Below are positions 21,125 through 25,008 of a stretch of DNA of 25,008 bases, one piece after another. The position numbers were made by a program, and so were the translations under genes. The DNA is from Candidatus Nomurabacteria bacterium (GTDB lineage: Bacteria > Patescibacteriota > Minisyncoccia > Phycocordibacterales > UBA9973), in contig CAIQAW010000059.1 of NCBI GenBank assembly GCA_903869875.1, positions 1 to 25,008 of the forward strand. The letters are read 5' to 3'. The stretch's first letter is position 1; the number at the start of each line of letters is the position of its first letter. Below the pieces are notes generated by a model. That model saw nothing but the letters and a program-made list of their open reading frames with translations, was not told the origin of the DNA and searched no databases.

Positions 21125-21152
21125 AAAAAACACTATTAATTTAGTGTTTTTT
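21125..21152 (+). terminator. intrinsic terminator after ssrA
   Basis: AAAAAACACTA (21125-21135) pairs with TAGTGTTTTTT (21142-21152) around TTAATT. It lies 9 nt after the tmRNA 3' end and just before the ftsH promoter. Confidence 0.88.
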
Positions 21153-21170
21153 ATGTATAATTAACCCCAT

Positions 21171-23153
21171 ATGCCACACAAAGAAAAAAATTCGTCAACT
21201 AATGAAAAAAAGCTTAAACAAGCTCCTTTAACTGCGCCTGAAAATGCAGAAAACAAGGCTAATAAACAACAACCACCCAATATGCCAAAAGGTGGTAGCC
21301 CTAAAAAAATACTTGGTTTCGGTAGAAACTTTGGCATTATTGTTATAGTTTTAATGCTAGTTGTTTTTGGTTATGAAGCCATTGTGCAAAACAAATCTGA
21401 CGTAGTAGAAGTTTCTATGGCAGACGTAGCCGGCCAAATTAAAAACGGTACAGTGGACACCATAACTATAAAAGGTAGCGACGTATCTGTAAAACAAACA
21501 GATGGTAAAAAAGTTCTTACTCAAAAAGAACCTGAAAGTTCACTTTCAGAAACATTGGCGCAGTATGGTGTAACACCAGACATACTGTCTAAAACAAAAA
21601 TAGTAGTTGAAAACCAAAGTGGTTTTGGTTACTGGGCGTTGGCATTGTTGCCAGTATTGTTGCCAATAATATTTATTGCATTACTAGTTATAATGTTAAC
21701 TAGACAAATGAAGGGCGGTAATGCCCAGGCAATGAACTTTGGCCAGTCTCGTGCACGTGTTACAGACCCGTCTGATAAAAATAGTCGCGTTATGTTTGCT
21801 GACGTTGCAGGTTGCCGTGAAGCTAAACATGAATTAGAAGAAGTTGTAGACTTTTTACAACACCCGAAAAAATTTATAGACATAGGTGCACAGATACCTA
21901 AAGGTGTGTTACTAACAGGTGCGCCAGGTACAGGTAAAACACTTCTTGCCCGTGCGGTAGCAGGTGAAGCTGGTGTGCCTTTTTTCCACCTTTCAGGTTC
22001 TGAATTTGTAGAAATGTTTGTTGGTGTTGGTGCATCACGAGTACGCGATTTATTCCGTATGGCTAAAAAGGCGGCGCCATCTATTGTGTTTATTGACGAA
22101 ATAGATGCTGTAGGGCGTTCACGTGGCACAGGTGTTGGTGGTGGTAACGACGAACGCGAACAAACACTAAACCAAATACTAGTTGAAATGGACGGTTTTG
22201 AACAAAACAATAAAGTTATAGTTATGGCCGCAACAAACCGTGCAGACGTACTAGACAGTGCACTACTACGCCCAGGCCGTTTTGACAGACAGGTTGTACT
22301 AGAACTACCAGACCGCAGAGACAGATTAGCAATACTAGAAATTCATGCTAAGAAAAAACCATTAGCTACTGACGCACAGCTGTCAGTAGTAGCAGAACGT
22401 ACACCTGGTTTTTCAGGCGCAGATTTGTATTCGTTAATGAACGAAGCTGCAATATTTGCCGCAAGAAAAAATAAAAAACAAGTAGATCAGACAGACCTAC
22501 TTTCATCTATAGAAAAAGTTATGATAGGTACCGAACGCCAAAGCCACCTTATGAGTGTTAAAGAAAAAGAAATAACCGCATACCACGAAGCCGGTCATGC
22601 GTTATTAGCTTCACTACTACCATATGCAGACCCTGTACATAAGGTGTCTATAGTGTCACGTGGAAATGCAGGTGGTTATACATTGAAACTTCCATTAGAA
22701 GAAAGAAAACTACAATCTAAAAAAGAATTCCTAGACGACATTGTTGTTTCATTGGGTGGCTACGCTGCCGAAGAAATAATACTGGACGACGTTACTACAG
22801 GCCCATCGAACGATCTACAGGTTTCTACAAACTTGGCACGCGCTATGGTTACACGTTTTGGTATGTCAGACGCTATTGGCCCAATTGCATTAGAATCTTC
22901 TAGTGGCAAAGTTATGTTTGGTGCAGGTGTAAGTGGGGAAGAATATTCACAAAACATGGCTTCAACTATAGATAACGAAATATCTAAAATAATGAACGAA
23001 TCTTTACTGAAGGCTCGCGATTTATTAAAAACAAACCGCAATATATTAGATGCTATTGCTAAAAAACTAATAGAAGTAGAAAATCTTGAACAAGCAGAAT
23101 ACGAAAAAATTATAGTTGAACACGGAGTTGAACTGAAAAAACTAGCTATATAG
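21171..23153 (+). CDS. ftsH: ATP-dependent zinc metalloprotease FtsH
   Basis: Membrane-bound AAA+ protease (660 aa) that removes damaged and short-lived proteins, including membrane and tmRNA-tagged ones in other bacteria. Order: a polar N-terminal extension of about 48 residues, TM1 (FGIIVIVLMLVVFGYEAIV), an outer domain, TM2 (YWALALLPVLLPIIFIALLVIML), Walker A GAPGTGKT at 250-257, Walker B IVFIDEIDAVG, the second region of homology (ATNRADVLDSALLRPGRFDR) and the zinc site HEAGH at 472-476, with a further Asp ligand in GPSNDLQ. The N-terminal extension is longer than in E. coli. TATAAT (21156-21161) is 9 nt before the ATG. Confidence 0.98.
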   Translation: MPHKEKNSSTNEKKLKQAPLTAPENAENKANKQQPPNMPKGGSPKKILGFGRNFGIIVIVLMLVVFGYEAIVQNKSDVVEVSMADVAGQIKNGTVDTITIKGSDVSVKQTDGKKVLTQKEPESSLSETLAQYGVTPDILSKTKIVVENQSGFGYWALALLPVLLPIIFIALLVIMLTRQMKGGNAQAMNFGQSRARVTDPSDKNSRVMFADVAGCREAKHELEEVVDFLQHPKKFIDIGAQIPKGVLLTGAPGTGKTLLARAVAGEAGVPFFHLSGSEFVEMFVGVGASRVRDLFRMAKKAAPSIVFIDEIDAVGRSRGTGVGGGNDEREQTLNQILVEMDGFEQNNKVIVMAATNRADVLDSALLRPGRFDRQVVLELPDRRDRLAILEIHAKKKPLATDAQLSVVAERTPGFSGADLYSLMNEAAIFAARKNKKQVDQTDLLSSIEKVMIGTERQSHLMSVKEKEITAYHEAGHALLASLLPYADPVHKVSIVSRGNAGGYTLKLPLEERKLQSKKEFLDDIVVSLGGYAAEEIILDDVTTGPSNDLQVSTNLARAMVTRFGMSDAIGPIALESSSGKVMFGAGVSGEEYSQNMASTIDNEISKIMNESLLKARDLLKTNRNILDAIAKKLIEVENLEQAEYEKIIVEHGVELKKLAI

Positions 23154-23157
23154 TTAT

Positions 23158-23390
23158 AGAAAAATAAAATAGCTCCTATCAGACTGCTTGATTGCCCCAG
23201 CAATCACGTCGCGCAATTGTCCGTTAAGCGCGACATTTTCTGATACGAATTGATTCCTACTGCCTGTTCGTTACACTCACATCGGCAGTTTCACTTCGTG
23301 AACCGGGTAAAAAGCAAAGTGGTTTGCTTTTTACTGACTCGGCCCAGTCGGCCTGCGTCAGGCAGTCTTCCAGGACTATTTTATTTTTCT
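23158..23390 (+). ncRNA. structured non-coding element, copy B (233 nt, unknown family)
   Basis: Second copy of the element at 6933-7164. Closing helix: 15 bp between 23158-23172 and 23376-23390, then TCCT/AGGA and AGACTGC/GCAGTCT. Inner hairpins: TGATTG/CAATCA (23189-23206); GTCGCGC/GCGCGAC (23208-23234) with loop AATTGTCCGTTAA; ACTGCC/GGCAGT (23259-23289) with loop TGTTCGTTACACTCACATC; TTCAC/GTGAA near 23290-23302; GTAAAAAGCAAA/TTTGCTTTTTAC (23307-23334); and CTGAC/GTCAG closing the same TCGGCCCAGTCGGCCTGC core. It begins 4 nt after the ftsH stop and ends before the terminator, so it is probably transcribed in the ftsH 3' region. Confidence 0.7.
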
Positions 23391-23395
23391 CACAT

Positions 23396-23425
23396 AAAAA
23401 ACTCCTACATAAGTAGGAGTTTTTT
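23396..23425. terminator. bidirectional intrinsic terminator
   Basis: A 13-bp stem: AAAAAACTCCTAC with GTAGGAGTTTTTT around ATAA, between ftsH plus element B and the convergent gene ending at 23427. Confidence 0.9.
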
Positions 23426-23426
23426 A

Positions 23427-23906
23427 TTACAACGCTCTTGCTTGGCCGACTGCTGAAAGTTCTGATTCTGCGCGGTCTAGCATTTCGTGGTGTACGTTCA
23501 TGCCTTCGTCGGCTAGTAACATTAGACCGTCGTGGGCCATGGCTTCGCCGGCGCCTTTTATAATGGCAAAATGCACAACTGCAGCGCCTTCAAAGAAACC
23601 AGACCATTCCATAAGTTCTACGGCGTTGTCCCAACGTTCGGCTACATACATGTCGCGCATTGAACGTAATTTAGTTCCACAGCTTTCTGCTTTCATTAAA
23701 ACTGTATCTAATACGCCGTTGTCTTCGGCTATTTTTTTAATGGCTTCTGCATGGACTACACATTTGCCTATATAGTCTACGGCTGTTTCTTCGCCTAGGT
23801 GTTCTGCTAATGCTGTTTGTCCAAGTTTAAACGTATCAGCACCAACTTCGCAGAATGCTAGTATTTCGCCTAATTTTTTTGCAGTAAATTCATTGATTGG
23901 GTTCAT
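23427..23906 (-). CDS. unknown all-helical protein, 159 aa
   Basis: No family recognised. It appears to be a bundle of about five helices (EFTAKKLGEILAFCEVGAD, VDYIGKCVVHAEAIKKIAED, ERWDNAVELMEWSGFFEGAAVVHFAIIKGAGEA, GMNVHHEMLDRAESELSAVG). Scattered Glu and His residues could suggest a ferritin-like fold, but I cannot place the E-xxH metal motifs with confidence. TATACT (minus, 23913-23918) ends 6 nt from the ATG within an ACTGT-type repeat similar to the one before adk. Confidence 0.65.
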   Translation of the reverse strand: MNPINEFTAKKLGEILAFCEVGADTFKLGQTALAEHLGEETAVDYIGKCVVHAEAIKKIAEDNGVLDTVLMKAESCGTKLRSMRDMYVAERWDNAVELMEWSGFFEGAAVVHFAIIKGAGEAMAHDGLMLLADEGMNVHHEMLDRAESELSAVGQARAL

Positions 23907-23912
23907 ATAAAT

Positions 23913-23943
23913 AGTATACAGTGAACAGTGAATAGTGTACAGG
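23913..23943 (-). repeat. ACTGT-type repeat containing a -10
   Basis: The minus strand reads CCTGTACACTATTCACTG then TTCACTGTATACT. It resembles the repeat before adk (4285-4317): both hold TTCACTGT, both end in a -10 that is 6 nt from the start codon, followed by TATTTAT-like sequence. It may be a shared promoter module or copies of a short dispersed repeat. Confidence 0.5.
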
Positions 23944-23966
23944 TGATTAAAATGTGGATTTTAAAG

Positions 23967-23994
23967 TTGCAATTTAACCCTATTTTGCTATAGT
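23967..23994 (+). promoter_or_regulatory. promoter of tRNA-Ile
   Basis: TTGCAA (23967-23972), a 16-nt spacer and TATAGT (23989-23994) with an extended TGC. Transcription would start about 10 nt before the mature tRNA end. Confidence 0.65.
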
Positions 23995-24010
23995 AACAGT
24001 GCCAACATAT

Positions 24011-24084
24011 CCGCCCTTAGCTCAGTTGGTTAGAGCACAGAGCTTATACCTCTGGGGTCCTAGGTTCGAATCCTAGAGGGCGGA
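24011..24084 (+). tRNA. tRNA-Ile (anticodon UAU)
   Basis: A full cloverleaf: acceptor CCGCCCT/AGGGCGG, D-arm with GCTCAGTTGGTTAGAGC, anticodon arm CAGAG-CTTATAC-CTCTG and T-arm CTAGG-TTCGAAT-CCTAG, then discriminator A. The anticodon is TAT, reading the AUA Ile codon directly. CCA is not encoded. Most bacteria read AUA with a lysidine-modified CAU tRNA, so this form is less common. AUA codons are frequent in the genes here. Loop position 37 is A. Confidence 0.93.
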
Positions 24085-24104
24085 CAAGTTTGAATTTCTC
24101 GGGA

Positions 24105-24535
24105 AAAATGGGTCGCGCGCTTGCGCGCGGTAGTGTGGGCGGGGCGGAACGGAGGGTACTCCCGTAGTAGCCCGACCCAGGGAGAGGACACTTCCTCTCC
24201 CTAAGAGGAGCGAGCAACGCTCGCACACTGGAATCTAGGCGCGAGTAGCCCTAGCGGAAATGCCCGAGGTCGGATGACCGAGGGTGGTACCCCGAAGCCA
24301 CTGGACGAGATATATAGCAATGCAAAAGAGGCACAATATGGTATTCTGTATCTGGATTTGAGTCCTATTCCTCAAACGGCTCAAATAGCATTCAATGAGC
24401 CGTTTGAGGAAGAAGAACGCCCGCCCTCTCCCGCCGACCATATCCAAAATCCAAGAATTCCCCCGCGAATAGATAAGAATGGAGAAAGGCGGAAGAGAGG
24501 GCGGGAAACGCCGAGGGTACTCCCGAGGCGTAGCC
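24105..24535. other. GC-rich, hairpin-dense non-coding region after tRNA-Ile
   Basis: About 430 bp that are much richer in G+C than the surroundings. Inverted repeats: GGGTCG/CGACCC (24110-24176) enclosing GCGCGC-TT-GCGCGC; GGGAGAGGA/TCCTCTCCC (24180-24201); GCGAGC/GCTCGC (24210-24224); a 16-bp stem 24368-24383 with 24396-24411; and CCCGCCCTCTC+CCGCC (24420-24435) with GGCGG+GAGAGGGCGGG (24488-24505). GAGGGTACTCCCG occurs twice (24152-24164 and 24513-24525), each followed by a GTAG-type tail. The open frames across it are not protein-like. It is a large structured RNA, a foreign insertion at the tRNA or a repeat element; I do not recognise a family. Confidence 0.5.
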
Positions 24536-24592
24536 GAAGATTGATTATTAGGTAATTTGATTGGATTTGTTTTCGAAAAATGTTCGAGCAAA

Positions 24593-24601
24593 TGCTATAA
24601 T
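24593..24601 (+). promoter_or_regulatory. extended -10 of the last gene
   Basis: TGCTATAAT ends 9 nt before the ATG at 24611. A GAGG lies between, too close to the ATG for a normal ribosome binding site. Confidence 0.6.
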
Positions 24602-24610
24602 ACGAGGACA

Positions 24611-25008
24611 ATGATAGAAGATATTGCAATAAACGACAATAAAAATCCTATAGAAAAATTTGCGAATTTTGATGGTAATGAAACCATACTCCTTTGTGAG
24701 CGTATTAATAACCCAGAAATTAAGAGGCAGCTTGTAAGTACTATACGTGAATATATTGAAACAAAAAATTTGCCAAGTCGGGTGCAAAAGTCTGATGCAC
24801 ACGGTAAATTAGCAGATATACCAGTAAGTGAAATTGAAAATGAAAGAAAGAAGGAAATAGAACAAGTTGAAGAAAATTTAGACGAATCTATAAAACGAGC
24901 TTTTTCTGTTGCTAATATCGAATTTAGTAAAGGTCTTGATAATGCTGAAACCATGTTTATGTACTCGGAAAACCCAAACACTGAGAAAAAATTTATCGAA
25001 CTTATAAA
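24611..25008 (+). CDS. unknown protein, 5' part (cut by the window edge)
   Basis: An open frame of at least 132 codons that runs off the right end. It begins MIEDIAINDNKNPIEKFANF. The sequence is acidic and helical (EIKRQLVSTIREYIETKNL, then EIENERKKEIEQVEENLDESIKRAF, a likely coiled coil). No signal peptide or membrane segment in the visible part. The extended -10 TGCTATAAT 9 nt upstream supports the start. I do not recognise a family. Confidence 0.7.
   Translation, partial: MIEDIAINDNKNPIEKFANFDGNETILLCERINNPEIKRQLVSTIREYIETKNLPSRVQKSDAHGKLADIPVSEIENERKKEIEQVEENLDESIKRAFSVANIEFSKGLDNAETMFMYSENPNTEKKFIELI

Noticed and set aside
24044..24226. Minus-strand frame encoding ...VRPLGFEPRTPEV
   Set aside because: It is the antisense of the tRNA-Ile 3' half; the GFEPRT peptide is a well-known artefact of tRNA genes.
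24105..24535. RNase P RNA or group II intron in the GC-rich region
   Set aside because: I could not find the conserved RNase P core sequences or a domain V-like element, and no reverse transcriptase is present.
24235..24591. Minus-strand 118-aa frame (and the plus-strand 93-aa frame at 24274-24555)
   Set aside because: Both cross GC-rich hairpins, have unlikely composition and lack start signals; the region is better explained as structured non-coding DNA.

Overview
This window looks like a chromosome segment of a Candidate Phyla Radiation (Patescibacteria) bacterium, most likely a Parcubacteria-type lineage. The DNA is AT-rich and the genes are compact with short gaps. The ribosomal run goes straight from rplO (L15) to secY without rpmD (L30), and loss of L30 is a known CPR trait. 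Several proteins have CPR-style shapes, such as a type Z S14, an IF-3/L35/L20 cluster with a non-AUG infC start, and a short TruB. TGA is used as a stop (the NYN gene at 11478-11960 ends in TGA), so this is code 11, not the code 25 of Gracilibacteria/SR1. The phylum call is an inference from gene content; no 16S gene is present.

Layout. (1) 51-5718: the end of the spc ribosomal operon, rpsN-rpsH-rplF-rplR-rpsE-rplO-secY, then adk and map, with a large inverted repeat folding over the secY start. (2) 5719-9647: a 53-aa membrane peptide with a near-consensus promoter, ndk, a strongly structured 232-nt non-coding element (copy A), a small membrane protein, a beta-CASP metallo-hydrolase and a SLOG-fold protein. 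A 64-bp perfect palindrome closes this block. (3) 9719-10786 (minus): rplT-rpmI-infC, divergent from an unknown gene; then a NYN-domain protein and truB. (4) 12879-15237: two small unknown genes, an HTH/Cas2-like (PaaX-type) regulator and a beta-lactamase-fold hydrolase, with three copies of a 36-40 bp palindrome between and beside them. (5) 15307-18048: a large TraD/VirD4-like ATPase. (6) 18083-20186 (minus): a disordered protein, mscL with a zinc ribbon, a lipoprotein behind a folded leader, and an MTH1-like Nudix hydrolase. (7) 20269-23425: smpB, ssrA (tmRNA) and ftsH, a trans-translation and proteolysis group. Element copy B lies in the ftsH 3' region. (8) 23427-25008: an unknown helical protein, tRNA-Ile(UAU), a GC-rich hairpin-dense region, and the start of an unknown gene cut by the window edge.

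The most notable observations are as follows. A 232/233-nt element occurs twice (6933-7164 and 23158-23390) with conserved loops but compensatory changes in the stems, which suggests an undescribed structured RNA. A three-copy palindrome is tied to the PaaX/Cas2-like regulator and its neighbours. Many genes have a -10 hexamer only 6 or 8-9 nt before the start codon, which implies widespread leaderless transcription. The window also carries a dedicated tRNA-Ile(UAU) and a sequestered secY start.
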